From: Alistipes megaguti
GTDB lineage: Bacteria > Bacteroidota > Bacteroidia > Bacteroidales > Rikenellaceae
Reading direction: 5' to 3'
NCBI RefSeq assembly: GCF_900604385.1
Contig: NZ_LR027382.1
Span: 2,395,001 to 2,459,000, forward strand
DNA length: 64,000 nucleotides
Shown here one piece after another: positions 52,377 through 60,519 of the stretch; within the stretch, counting starts at the first letter, position 1; the number at the start of each line of letters is the position of its first letter. The notes beneath the pieces are model-generated. The model saw only the letters and a program-made list of their open reading frames with translations. It searched no databases and was not told the DNA's origin. The translations under genes were made by a program, and so were the position numbers.

Positions 52377-54164
52377 ATGAATATTGAAAGTTATCTTACG
52401 GAAGCGGTTCGGCGGTCGGTCGAGGCGCTGTACGGTCCGCTGGGCGACGAGCAGCTGCAGCTTCAGAAGACGCGGCGGGAGTTCGAGGGCGACTATACGC
52501 TGGTCACGTTTCCGCTGCTGCGCCGGAGCCGGAAATCGCCGGAGGCCACGGCGCAGGAGATCGGCGAGTATATGACGGCCAACGTGCCGGAGATCCGCTC
52601 CTGTAACGTCATCAAGGGCTTCCTGAATCTGGTGCTGGATGCGTCGTTCTGGAAGGGTCGCTTTACGGATCTTGCCTCGGACGAGCACTACGGCGAGGCG
52701 CCGTCGACGGGTCGGACGATCATGATCGAGTACTCGTCGCCCAATACGAACAAGCCGCTTCACCTGGGCCATATCCGCAACAATCTGCTGGGCTATTCGG
52801 TGGCCCAGATTCTCAAGGCCAACGGCCACACGGTGATCAAGGTCAACCTGGTGAACGACCGCGGCATCCATATCTGCAAATCGATGCTGGCGTGGAAGCT
52901 CTACGGCGGAGGCGAGACCCCCGAGTCATCGGGCATGAAGGGCGACCACCTGGTGGGCAAATACTACGTCGAGTTTGACAAGCACTACAAGGCGCAGATC
53001 AAGGAGCTGATGGCGCAGGGGCAGAGCGAGGAGGATGCCAAGAAACACGCACCGATCATGCTTGAGGCGCAGGAGATGCTGCGCAAGTGGGAGGCGAAGG
53101 ATCCGGAGGTCTACGCGCTGTGGGAGAAGATGAACAGCTGGGTCTACGCGGGTTTTGACGTGACGTACAAGGCGCTGGGCGTCGATTTCGACAAGGTCTA
53201 CTACGAGTCTCAGACCTACCTTCTGGGCAAATCGCTCGTTGAGGAGGGTCTGAAGAAGGGGGTCTTCTACCGCCGTCCGGACAATTCGGTGTGGATCGAT
53301 CTTCGCAACGACGGACTGGACGAGAAGCTGCTGCTTCGCGGCGACGGCACGTCGGTCTACATGACGCAGGATCTGGGTACGGCCTACCGCCGTTTCGAGG
53401 ACAACAAGCTCGACGACATGATCTACGTGGTGGGCAACGAACAGAACTACCACTTCCAGGTGCTGAAACTGGTGCTGAAGAAGTTGGGCTACGCCGAGTG
53501 GAGCGACCACATTACGCACCTTTCGTACGGCATGGTGGAGCTTCCCGAGGGGAAGATGAAGTCGCGCGAGGGCACGGTGGTTGATGCCGACGACCTGATC
53601 GCCGACATGGTGAAGACGGCGCGCGAGATGTCGGCCGAGCTGGGCAAGCTGGACGGCTGCACGGAAGAGGAGGCCAATGCCGTCTCGACGATGGTGGGCC
53701 TCGGTGCGCTGAAGTACTTCATCCTGAAGGTTGACCCGAAGAAGACGATGCTCTTCGATCCGCGCGAGTCGATTGACTTCAACGGCAATACGGGTCCGTT
53801 CATCCAGTATACGCACGCGCGGATCTGCTCGGTGCTTCGCAAGGCAGCGGAGAGCGGGGTAGAGGCATCGCGTGAGATTGCCCCTGAGGTGACGCTGCTT
53901 CCGGAGGAGATCGACCTGGTGAAGATGCTGACGGAGTACCCGGCCACGGTGAAGGCCGCCGGGGAGAACTTTGCGCCGTCGCTCATCGGGGCCTACGTCT
54001 ACGACCTGGCCAAGCAGTTCAACGGCTACTACCACGACCACTCGATCCTTAAGGAGGAGGATGCCGCCACGCGGTCGATGCGCCTGGCGCTGGCCGCACA
54101 GGTGGCCCGTGTAATCCGTAAGGGCATGTCGCTGCTGGGCATCGACGTCCCGGAGCGCATGTAG
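52377..54164 (+). CDS. argS: Arginyl-tRNA synthetase
   Basis: A 595-residue class I synthetase that charges tRNA-Arg. It has the Arg-tRNA_synt N-terminal domain at the front, the HIGH-type motif SSPNTNKPLHLGHIRNN, and a KMSKS equivalent GKMKSREGTVVDADDLI, plus the DALR anticodon-binding domain in the last ~120 residues (TGPFIQYTHARICSVL onward). The start MNIESYLTEAVRRSVEALYG is family standard. It is divergent from corC and ends before a C9 run and a terminator. Confidence 0.97.
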   Translation: MNIESYLTEAVRRSVEALYGPLGDEQLQLQKTRREFEGDYTLVTFPLLRRSRKSPEATAQEIGEYMTANVPEIRSCNVIKGFLNLVLDASFWKGRFTDLASDEHYGEAPSTGRTIMIEYSSPNTNKPLHLGHIRNNLLGYSVAQILKANGHTVIKVNLVNDRGIHICKSMLAWKLYGGGETPESSGMKGDHLVGKYYVEFDKHYKAQIKELMAQGQSEEDAKKHAPIMLEAQEMLRKWEAKDPEVYALWEKMNSWVYAGFDVTYKALGVDFDKVYYESQTYLLGKSLVEEGLKKGVFYRRPDNSVWIDLRNDGLDEKLLLRGDGTSVYMTQDLGTAYRRFEDNKLDDMIYVVGNEQNYHFQVLKLVLKKLGYAEWSDHITHLSYGMVELPEGKMKSREGTVVDADDLIADMVKTAREMSAELGKLDGCTEEEANAVSTMVGLGALKYFILKVDPKKTMLFDPRESIDFNGNTGPFIQYTHARICSVLRKAAESGVEASREIAPEVTLLPEEIDLVKMLTEYPATVKAAGENFAPSLIGAYVYDLAKQFNGYYHDHSILKEEDAATRSMRLALAAQVARVIRKGMSLLGIDVPERM

Positions 54165-54190
54165 TCGGGGCGGGTAGCCAGGGATGGGTG

Positions 54191-54199
54191 CCCCCCCCC
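54191..54199. repeat. C9 homopolymer after argS
   Basis: Nine C in the spacer between argS and the terminator at 54282. No gene is affected. Confidence 0.85.
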
Positions 54200-54281
54200 G
54201 GTCGACTGGGACAGGGGTCTCGAGGATAAGCCGCATCCAGTCTCCATCCTGCGGACAAACCCCGTAACGAGAGAACGAAAC

Positions 54282-54314
54282 GGAGGTTCCGAATTTCGGG
54301 ACCTCTGTTTTTTT
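54282..54314 (+). terminator. Rho-independent terminator of argS
   Basis: GGAGGTTCCGAA/TTCGGGACCTC with one mismatch, followed by TGTTTTTTT. Confidence 0.85.
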
Positions 54315-54405
54315 GTGTCCGGGCTTTGGCGTGGCAACCGATGCCAGGGGTTTTGTGGTACGAAACTTGTGAATGGGAGTGTTCGTAAACCAACACTCAA
54401 CAAAC

Positions 54406-55407
54406 GTGAAAACAATTGTATCAACCATCGCACTGTCGGTTGCGATGATGGGCGCTGCCGGAGCGACGGCGCAGACGGCGGTCAAAGCCACGATTCCAGC
54501 CGCCGATACCGTGATGTTGTCGGATCGGGTCGAGGGCGACTACCAGGTTCGGCGTTATCTGATCCGCAGCATGTCGGATGTGGACTATTCGGTTCTTTAT
54601 CGGATCAGCGTGGCGAAGCTCAATGCGGCCCTGAAGGGCAATGCCCAGGCGCTGAGTGAGCTGAACAGCTTCGTGGAGGGATTGATGCAGGACACGACGC
54701 GTCGGGTCTGCGAGGTGATCATCACGGGCTATGCCTCGCCGGACGGCAGTGTGGCCTATAATGAGAAGCTGGCGGCTCAGCGGGCGAATGATTTCAAGGC
54801 GTACGTTGACGGCAAGTATAACTTTTCGAAGCATTATAGCGTAACGGTGAAATCCGTAGCCGAGGATTGGAAGACTACCCACGCAGCGATAGCCTCGTCG
54901 TCGGTTCCCGACCGCGCGATGGTTCTCGGGATCGTCGACGGGACGCAGCCGCCGATGGCGAAGGAGCAGGACTTGAAGCGCAATCCGGCGGTCTGGAACT
55001 ACCTGGCCGAGGAGATTCTGCCACCGATGCGGCGTGTTGAGGTGATGATCGGCTACGCGACGGATCGGGTTGTGGAGGAGCGTACGCTGATCAAGAAGCC
55101 GGCTCCGGCGCCGAAACCGGCAGCTCCGGCACAGGATTACGTGGTGGTTGAGGAGGATGTGAACGGCGTGATTGTCGAGATGCCCGACAAGGGGGAGGTT
55201 CGCAAGGCGGTTCGCGAGGAGACACACGCCGTAAAGAAGGATTCGAAGGCGGCCGTACGACAGGCCAAACGGGATGCACGTAAGGCGGCCAAGATTGCCC
55301 GGGCACAGGAGAAGGCCGCGAAGAAGATTGCCAGGAAGGAGGCCAAGGCAGCCAAGAAGGCGGCCCGAGCCACGGGCAAGACCTATAAGGAGCTCGAGAA
55401 GATGTGA
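54406..55407 (+). CDS. OmpA-like exported protein with Lys/Ala-rich tail
   Basis: A 333-residue exported protein. The signal peptide reads (M)KTIVSTIALSVAMMGAAGAT and mature residues about 40-220 include an OmpA-like segment (VCEVIITGYASPDGSVAYNE, LAAQRANDFKAYV), where OmpA domains hold peptidoglycan. A Pro/Ala linker (KKPAPAPKPAAPAQD) leads to about 85 residues very rich in Lys, Ala and Glu that look helical (coiled coil) and highly basic. The role may be to link outer membrane or periplasm to peptidoglycan. The GTG at 54406 gives the cleanest signal peptide; an in-frame ATG at 54373 would add 11 residues. Confidence 0.78.
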   Translation: MKTIVSTIALSVAMMGAAGATAQTAVKATIPAADTVMLSDRVEGDYQVRRYLIRSMSDVDYSVLYRISVAKLNAALKGNAQALSELNSFVEGLMQDTTRRVCEVIITGYASPDGSVAYNEKLAAQRANDFKAYVDGKYNFSKHYSVTVKSVAEDWKTTHAAIASSSVPDRAMVLGIVDGTQPPMAKEQDLKRNPAVWNYLAEEILPPMRRVEVMIGYATDRVVEERTLIKKPAPAPKPAAPAQDYVVVEEDVNGVIVEMPDKGEVRKAVREETHAVKKDSKAAVRQAKRDARKAAKIARAQEKAAKKIARKEAKAAKKAARATGKTYKELEKM

Positions 55408-55476
55408 TGGTTCGGAGTTCTGCGTTTGGAGTCTGATTTCCGGCGTTCGGTTTCCGAATTCCGGTTCTGTTTCCCG

Positions 55477-55515
55477 GTTCCCGCCCCTCGTTCCCGCCCC
55501 TCGTTCCCGCCCCTC
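55477..55515. repeat. Three tandem copies of a 13-bp unit
   Basis: Unit GTTCCCGCCCCTC, three identical copies, with a partial fourth. Intergenic. Confidence 0.9.
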
Positions 55516-55657
55516 GTTCCCGGTCCGGATCCCGATTCCAGATCCTCGGCCCCTGGAGACTGACCCTTCGAAGCCTCGATGCGGGCCTTGCGATATCTTT
55601 TCAGCCCGGAGAGTTATTCCGGCCAGCCTGTTTTCCGACCGACTGACAGCCGAATGG

Positions 55658-55687
55658 AGACCCGACCTGAACAGGCCGGGTCTTTTG
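55658..55687 (+). terminator. Rho-independent terminator of the OmpA-like gene
   Basis: GACCCG-ACCTG with CAGG-CCGGGTC, tight AA loop, then TTTTG. It is far downstream of the gene (250 bases), so it may also serve another transcript. Confidence 0.7.
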
Positions 55688-55738
55688 TGGTTGGTTTTCT
55701 GTAGGGTAGGGCAATAGACAGCAAATCGGGGGAAAAGG

Positions 55739-55769
55739 TTTGTTAATCCGAAAGGAATTGCTACCTTTG
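55739..55769 (+). promoter_or_regulatory. Promoter of the small conserved gene
   Basis: TTTG at 55739-55742 and TACCTTTG at 55762-55769 separated by 19 bases, a textbook Bacteroidota -33/-7 pair. The ATG follows 30 bases later. Confidence 0.8.
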
Positions 55770-55799
55770 TCGAAGCAAAAATTCTAAAACCGAGATACA

Positions 55800-56087
55800 A
55801 TGGCAAATTTACGTGTCCTGAAGAAGGAGATCGACTACCGCCTCGAGGAGGTTGTATTCGACTGCGACATGGCAATCTGTTTTCAGCCTTCGAAGGAGAA
55901 GGAGATCTTCGAGGTGATGCAGGAGGCAGTTTCCGTTCGCAACGATCTGTTCGTCAAAGCGATGAATCCGGCCGAGCCTCATAATCGTTCGTTGGTCCGC
56001 AAGCACTACGCGGCGCTTCGGGCCGAGATGGAGGATTCATTTGGCAAGTTGTTCGAGAAACTGAGCGCGATCAACGGCGCCAAGTAG
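55800..56087 (+). CDS. Small conserved Bacteroidota protein, function unknown
   Basis: A 95-residue, mostly helical, charged protein (MANLRVLKKEIDYRLEEVVF, then CDMAICFQPSKEKEIFEVMQ). Proteins of this size and opening are conserved in Bacteroidota, but I do not recognise a named domain. It has its own textbook promoter and terminator, which suggests a genuine, well expressed single gene. No signal peptide or membrane segment is present. Confidence 0.8.
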   Translation: MANLRVLKKEIDYRLEEVVFDCDMAICFQPSKEKEIFEVMQEAVSVRNDLFVKAMNPAEPHNRSLVRKHYAALRAEMEDSFGKLFEKLSAINGAK

Positions 56088-56134
56088 CCGTTCGATTGCC
56101 GGAGGATGCCGGAGCAGATCCGGCCGACGATAAG

Positions 56135-56171
56135 ACAGGGAGAGCATCCGTTGGGATGTCCTCCCTGTTTG
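56135..56171 (+). terminator. Rho-independent terminator of the small conserved gene
   Basis: ACAGGGAG-AGCATCC with GGATGT-CCTCCCTGT, followed by a T-rich stretch. Confidence 0.75.
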
Positions 56172-56215
56172 TTTTGCAGGGGCTGCATCCACCTTGGAAG
56201 CGTCAATGCCGGCTT

Positions 56216-56263
56216 TAGTCGTAATACGGTGACTCCCAGTGGTATAGTCGAATTACGGTGACT
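56216..56263. repeat. 29-bp direct repeat after the zinc ABC ATPase gene
   Basis: TAGTCGTAATACGGTGACT at 56216 and TAGTCGAATTACGGTGACT at 56245, 29 bp apart. The copies end seven bases from the stop codon of the minus-strand ATPase gene. Confidence 0.75.
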
Positions 56264-56270
56264 GCCGGGC

Positions 56271-57041
56271 CTATTCGTGGTCGGAGCAGCAGTCGCCGGG
56301 GTGGTGCTCCAGGACGGTGTGCGGAATGGTTCCGTGGGTGATCAGCTGAATCGGGCAGTCGTAATTGTGCAGTTGTTCGGGAGTAAGGATGTTCGAGTGG
56401 TGCCGATGTACGTGTCGATTGACGCAAACGATCTGCTTGACGACGCTGGAGATGGTTCCGATGTCGTGCGAGACCATGACGATGGCCATGTGGCTGTTCA
56501 GCTCTCGGAGCGTATTGTAGAGCTCCTTTTCGAAGCGGTTGTCGACGAAGTTCGTGGGTTCGTCGAGGATCAGCAGGCGGGGTTCGGAGATGATGGCGCG
56601 GGCAAGCAGGGCGCGTTGCATCTGCCCGCCGGATATCTCGCCGATGGGGTGACGGGCCACGTTTTCGAGTCCCGATTGTGCGATCAGCTCCATGGCCCGC
56701 AGTTTGTCTTGCCGGGAGTATCGCGACCGGAATCCGTGATGGCCTTGCAGCCCGGATAGAACGACCTCGAATACGGAGATCGGGAAGGCGCGGTCGAAGT
56801 GTGCGATCTGGGGCATGTATCCGATCAGCCGTTCGCGACCCCGGAAGAGTTCCGGAGCATATTGAATGACTCCGGAGTAGGGTATAGCCCCCAGAATAGC
56901 CTTGACGAGGGTTGTTTTACCGCCGCCGTTGGGTCCGATGATCCCGAGGAAATCGCGGTCGAATATTTCGAGGTTGACATGCTGTAGCGCCTCATGGCCG
57001 TCGTAAGCGACCGAAACGTCGTGTAGAGAGACCAGGGTCAT
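56271..57041 (-). CDS. Zinc/manganese-type ABC transporter ATP-binding protein
   Basis: A 256-residue ABC ATPase of the ZnuC/MntB group. Walker A is GPNGGGKTT at residues 36-44, signature ISGGQMQRALLARAI and Walker B LLILDEPTNFVD. The C-terminus is His/Cys-rich (NRHVHRHHSN, ending HHPGDCCSDHE), which suggests zinc handling. It overlaps the upstream binding-protein gene by four bases (ATGA). A permease gene is not next to it in the window. Confidence 0.9.
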   Translation of the reverse strand: MTLVSLHDVSVAYDGHEALQHVNLEIFDRDFLGIIGPNGGGKTTLVKAILGAIPYSGVIQYAPELFRGRERLIGYMPQIAHFDRAFPISVFEVVLSGLQGHHGFRSRYSRQDKLRAMELIAQSGLENVARHPIGEISGGQMQRALLARAIISEPRLLILDEPTNFVDNRFEKELYNTLRELNSHMAIVMVSHDIGTISSVVKQIVCVNRHVHRHHSNILTPEQLHNYDCPIQLITHGTIPHTVLEHHPGDCCSDHE

Positions 57042-57943
57042 GGCAGGGTGATTAAGTCGGTGATTCGGTCGATATTTTCGATGACCTGTTCCTTGAGGGG
57101 GTCGATTTCGATGTATCGGGCCTGCATGTCACGGGCGATGACCTCGACGACCGACTCCGGGAACTGATTCTGATAGAATATCTTGTTGATGCCGTCCTGC
57201 CGGGCCTGGCGGATGATTCCGGCCAGTCGTCGGGCCGAAGGCTCCTTGCCTTCGGATTCGATGGCGACCTGGCAGATTCCGTAATCGCGGGCGAGATAGG
57301 TGAGAGCCGGGTGGTAAATGATGAAGTATTTGAGTCCGCTGCGATTGATTTTTTCGCGGACGCGCTCATCCGACTTTTCGATTTTCTGGATCAGCCGTTT
57401 GTAGTTTTCTTCATACTTGATGGAATCCGGATAGGCAGTCCGAATGGCGTCGAAGGCATTTTTTGCCATGATTTCCAGTGCTTTCGGCGATGTCCAGATA
57501 TGCGGATCGACGCCATGCGCATGGCTGTGTTCCTCCGGGCGGTTTGCAGTCAAGCCCTCGTTTGCCACGGCATCGGTTGCCGAACGGTTTGTGACGTGAG
57601 CACAGGACCCCTCGATGAGTTGAATACCCCGACTGAGGTTTACGATCTTGTCCTTGTCCTGAATCTTGTTGATCAGCGAGTTTTCGAAGTCGATCAGGCC
57701 TACGCTGAAGATCATCCGGGCTTTGTTTATTTCGACGAATTGCCTGGGAGTAGGTTCGAAGGTTTCGGGGCTGGCGCCTTTTGGGACGATGACCTGGATT
57801 TCGAAATCGTCTCCGACGATCTGTTCGACGATGCTTTTCAGGGGCAGAATGGATACACAGAACGCTCTGTTCTGAACCGGTTCCCGGGTCGAGCAGGCCA
57901 TGCAGAGTGCGAGTGCAGCCAGGAGGATTGTAATTTGTTTCAT
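57038..57943 (-). CDS. Zinc-type ABC transporter substrate-binding lipoprotein (ZnuA-like)
   Basis: A 301-residue cluster A-I metal-binding protein. The signal MKQITILLAALALCMAC gives lipobox Cys17. Metal-site features: VIVPKGASPETFEPTPRQFVE loop, a His-rich loop EEHSHAHGVDPHIWTSPKA, and YHPALTYLARDYG. Zinc or manganese is delivered to a membrane permease that is not in the window. Upstream at 57991-57998 is a TACCTTTG promoter box. No Zur site could be recognised by eye. Confidence 0.9.
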   Translation of the reverse strand: MKQITILLAALALCMACSTREPVQNRAFCVSILPLKSIVEQIVGDDFEIQVIVPKGASPETFEPTPRQFVEINKARMIFSVGLIDFENSLINKIQDKDKIVNLSRGIQLIEGSCAHVTNRSATDAVANEGLTANRPEEHSHAHGVDPHIWTSPKALEIMAKNAFDAIRTAYPDSIKYEENYKRLIQKIEKSDERVREKINRSGLKYFIIYHPALTYLARDYGICQVAIESEGKEPSARRLAGIIRQARQDGINKIFYQNQFPESVVEVIARDMQARYIEIDPLKEQVIENIDRITDLITLP

Positions 57944-57990
57944 ACTTTTTAGCGCGGGGGAGTCGGGAATTTCGACTCAATTTCTTCCCG

Positions 57991-57998
57991 CAAAGGTA
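57991..57998 (-). promoter_or_regulatory. -7 promoter box for the zinc transport genes
   Basis: TACCTTTG followed by C on the minus strand, 48 bases before the ZnuA-like ATG. Confidence 0.65.
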
Positions 57999-57999
57999 A

Positions 58000-58757
58000 T
58001 AAATAATGGAGTGAATTGTGCAGCCTGGGGTTTTCGGATTGGTTTCGTCCGTACATTTTGCCGTAATTATCGCATCCAAAAGTTGCTTTTTTGGAGGGTA
58101 GGGGAGTTCCCTTCTCTGCTTGGTTACGTCTTTGTTTGCAGGCCTGCGATCCGGATAGCCGGCTGGACATTTGATTGTTTCAAGTCCGACCGTGTTTTTT
58201 ACGTTCTTCCTTGAAGATTCCTGCCAATATGCGAGAGCCGAAACTCCTGATTCTTAGATCGGTCGAGCGATGATCCGGATACGACTGCGATCACTTATGT
58301 TGTGAAGGGTTTGTTTCGCCGCGTTTAGTTCGTCGATTTTTCACATTCTGAGGGCAAGGTACAAGTCAGCTTCCGGACTGCATTTCGTCATTTGTCGTAT
58401 TTTGTCTGTGTGGATTTACCGGGCGCAGATTCTTTTGTTCCGAACCGTATTTTGTCTGTACAAATTTACGGGCACAGATTCCTTAGTTGCTGAGTAGCCT
58501 CGTAATTGTCCTGATTAGCATTATTATAATTCGCTCCGTTCGTAACCTGACCGCTGATCGGAGGCCAGCCAGCTCGTAAATTTCGTGTTAATCGTTAGAC
58601 AGTCTGTTTCCTCTTATTGTAATTTAACATAATATAAATATTATTTCATATCTTGGTAACGGATTGATACTCGGATAGGTCGAGAAATTACGTACTCAAA
58701 TATCGTAACTAACCTAAGGTAACATATGTAAAACAACCTCAAAAACAACAACTTGCT
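58000..58757. other. Long intergenic region with a 50-bp direct repeat
   Basis: 758 bases without a recognised gene. It has a direct repeat of about 38 bp at 58396-58434 and 58446-58484 (sharing CGTATTTTGTCTGT and ATTTAC). The AT-rich stretch 58600-58757 leads to the small ORF at 58758. No tRNA or known RNA was seen. Its length between two divergent units leaves room for a small RNA. Confidence 0.4.
58396..58484. repeat. Two-copy direct repeat, 50-bp period
   Basis: CGTATTTTGTCTGT starts at 58396 and again at 58446; both copies go on with (GTGG or ACAA)ATTTAC, a G-rich base run and CAGATTC. Confidence 0.75.
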
Positions 58758-59069
58758 ATGCTCTCACCAAAACAGAAAAAGGCGCTCTTCGGAGCGTCGA
58801 TCGAATCCAGACCGCGTTACGTGCGGGTGCCTCTACAAATAGTAAACTCAGTGCGCGAACTCAATACCGATGTCAACTTCGCACGCCTCGTCGCTCAATT
58901 CGAACAGACCGACGACCGCCTGCGGAGTTCAACAACTGAACCGATAGCGCATATCCGTCTCGATGCGTCGGGCGTCCGTGGCTGGGCCGACTTCTACGAC
59001 CGCTATTGCTCGGCCTATCGGGCCCTCAACGGCTCGCGGATAATCCGCCGGATGCGCGTCACCGGCTGA
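58758..59069 (+). CDS. Orphan small ORF, unknown function
   Basis: A 103-residue open frame with host-like codon use (MLSPKQKKALFGASIESRPR to IIRRMRVTG). The basic N-terminus and the central acidic/polar part show no signal peptide, membrane segment or family I know. The context is AT-rich on the left. A Bacteroidota promoter is not evident, although TATCTTGG occurs at about 58650. It could be a real small protein or a chance frame; no relative is recognised. Confidence 0.4.
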   Translation: MLSPKQKKALFGASIESRPRYVRVPLQIVNSVRELNTDVNFARLVAQFEQTDDRLRSSTTEPIAHIRLDASGVRGWADFYDRYCSAYRALNGSRIIRRMRVTG

Positions 59070-59365
59070 TTGAGGCCAGCCCCAGTCTGTTTTTCAGAGT
59101 GTGCGTTTTTCCGGGAATCCGAAGTCATCCGGAGTCGTCCAGCCTCAGTCTCATCAAAGCCCGGACTTCACTTACGTACGCAAACAACCCATGGCAAACA
59201 GCGCTTAATTATACGCTCTGAGAGTGCCGTATTTGGGAACGTGTGTATGAGCGGTCAGTTTTAGCGTATTCTCGCGCACCTTCGCGGAATGACACCCCGT
59301 GTGCTTCCGGTTGGACCAGATTTTCTTTCCGACGACGTTGCGGCTCTTCTTTACCGGCTTCCGTG

Positions 59366-59860
59366 TTAGAGGTTGGCCGGAGTATAGGTTTCGAAGGTTT
59401 GATCCTCGTAAAAGATGACGATCCGTTTTATACCGGCTTTCGAGAGATTGCCGGTCGTCGGAATGTTCGATGCGACCGGATGACCACCGATTGCAGATTC
59501 GGGGAGGGCCGTATTTCCAGGCGATGTAATTTTGGGAGTCCCCGACTTGCTGCTGCCATTTGACGTATTTCCAAACAAGGTATTGTCCAGATTGTTTTTC
59601 TCCGCTTGGGTTTTGTCGGTCGGAATTCCCGAAACGGGATTGGGAATTTCGGATCGGTAGATCTGGTTTGAATCGAGCAGGAGCCAGTCGGGATTGATTC
59701 TGGGGAAACGCCGGAGGATTTTCTGGAGCAATTCGAAACTGGGTTTGTTCCGTCCGGCGAGAATGTGGGAGATTCCTGCCGGATTGATTTCGAGGATTTC
59801 AGCGAGCTGACTGGGTCTCAACCCTTCGCGATTCAACAATTCGAGCAATTTCTCCTTCAT
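59366..59860 (-). CDS. XRE-family helix-turn-helix transcriptional regulator
   Basis: A 164-residue protein. Residues 1-60 form an XRE/HTH_3 DNA-binding domain (LLNREGLRPSQLAEILEINPAG, ISHILAGRNKPSFELLQKIL). A linker rich in Ser, Asn, Pro and Gly of about 75 residues follows, then RIVIFYEDQTFETYTPAN at the end, a short beta motif seen in related Bacteroidota regulators. It is probably a repressor of its own gene: four TTTACAAA-like sites lie in the 100 bases upstream and one covers the -7 box. The targets are unknown. Confidence 0.82.
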   Translation of the reverse strand: MKEKLLELLNREGLRPSQLAEILEINPAGISHILAGRNKPSFELLQKILRRFPRINPDWLLLDSNQIYRSEIPNPVSGIPTDKTQAEKNNLDNTLFGNTSNGSSKSGTPKITSPGNTALPESAIGGHPVASNIPTTGNLSKAGIKRIVIFYEDQTFETYTPANL

Positions 59861-60440
59861 CTGCTTAATTTTTTACAAATATAAACACTTTTCTTTTGTA
59901 AAACAAGAATTTTCTACATTTGTAAAATGTTAATAAGTGTTGATAGAGTTTACAAAAGTAAAATTGAAAATATGGTAAAAAAATCAGCTCTGCTTTTATT
60001 TGTTATTTTACTTTAGGTAAATAGTTATTATATATTGATAATACGCAGTTTATTAGCGATTTTTTCATAGAGTTATCTCTTATGGAGTACCCAGTTGCGA
60101 TTAACCTATCCTCTGTTATATTTTACTTTATATATTTCATGTAAATAATTGATTACCAACGTTTATTCTGTGCACAATTTAATATTTTAACCAGGTGTTC
60201 CGCGGTCTTACCTCGCCATTTATCGCCTGCTCCCCTATTATTTACAAAAATAACAATTAACAACCTGAACGCAGCTTGTTAATTGACAAGTGTAATTACA
60301 TTTGGAAAACAGACTGCTTTTGTCGATTTACAAATGTAAATTTACTACCCTTTCCGATGAATTTTGAAGTAAATTTTTCATATTCCGAATCCTCGTAAAT
60401 CAATTTTGTTAACAACTCTTGTTTTACGCTACATTATGTT
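59861..60440. other. AT-rich region with repeated TTTACAAA operator-like sites
   Basis: 580 bases without a gene, strongly AT-rich against its GC-rich neighbours. TTTACAAA or its complement TTTGTAAA occurs at 59872, 59895, 59919, 59949, 60241 and 60337. At 60337 it forms the dyad TTTACA-AA-TGTAAA. These are good candidates for binding sites of the XRE regulator. Otherwise no coding frame or RNA was recognised. Confidence 0.55.
59876..59883 (-). promoter_or_regulatory. -7 promoter box of the XRE gene, inside an operator-like site
   Basis: TATATTTG on the minus strand, 16 bases before the ATG at 59860. It shares bases with the TTTACAAA site at 59872-59879, so a bound repressor would block it. 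Confidence 0.55.
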
Positions 60441-60485
60441 AAATAAAAATGAGCCGGGCAGTGTTTACAACACGCTACCCGACTC
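60441..60485 (-). terminator. Rho-independent terminator of the HIT gene
   Basis: On the minus strand GAGTCGGGTAGCGTGT pairs with ACACTGCCCGGCTC with two mismatches, then a T-rich run (60441-60450). Confidence 0.8.
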
Positions 60486-60519
60486 ATTTACAGAGTTTTT
60501 TCTATTTGTTAACAGTCTT

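Larger units (their letters stand above)
55408..55799. other. Intergenic region with 13-bp repeat, terminator and promoter
   Basis: 392 bases without a gene. It holds a 13-bp tandem repeat at 55477-55515, the terminator at 55658-55687, and the promoter at 55739-55769. The rest, 55516-55657, is plain and GC-rich. Confidence 0.6.

Noticed and set aside
59243..59563. A plus-strand frame of 106 codons opposite the XRE gene
   Set aside because: It is a shadow of the regulator, whose helix-turn-helix motif is clear.
59861..60440. Origin of replication, because of AT-rich sequence with repeated 8-mers
   Set aside because: No dnaA, dnaN or gyrB, no DnaA boxes (TTATCCACA) and no strand switch of genes at this point. 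Operator sites of the nearby regulator explain it better.
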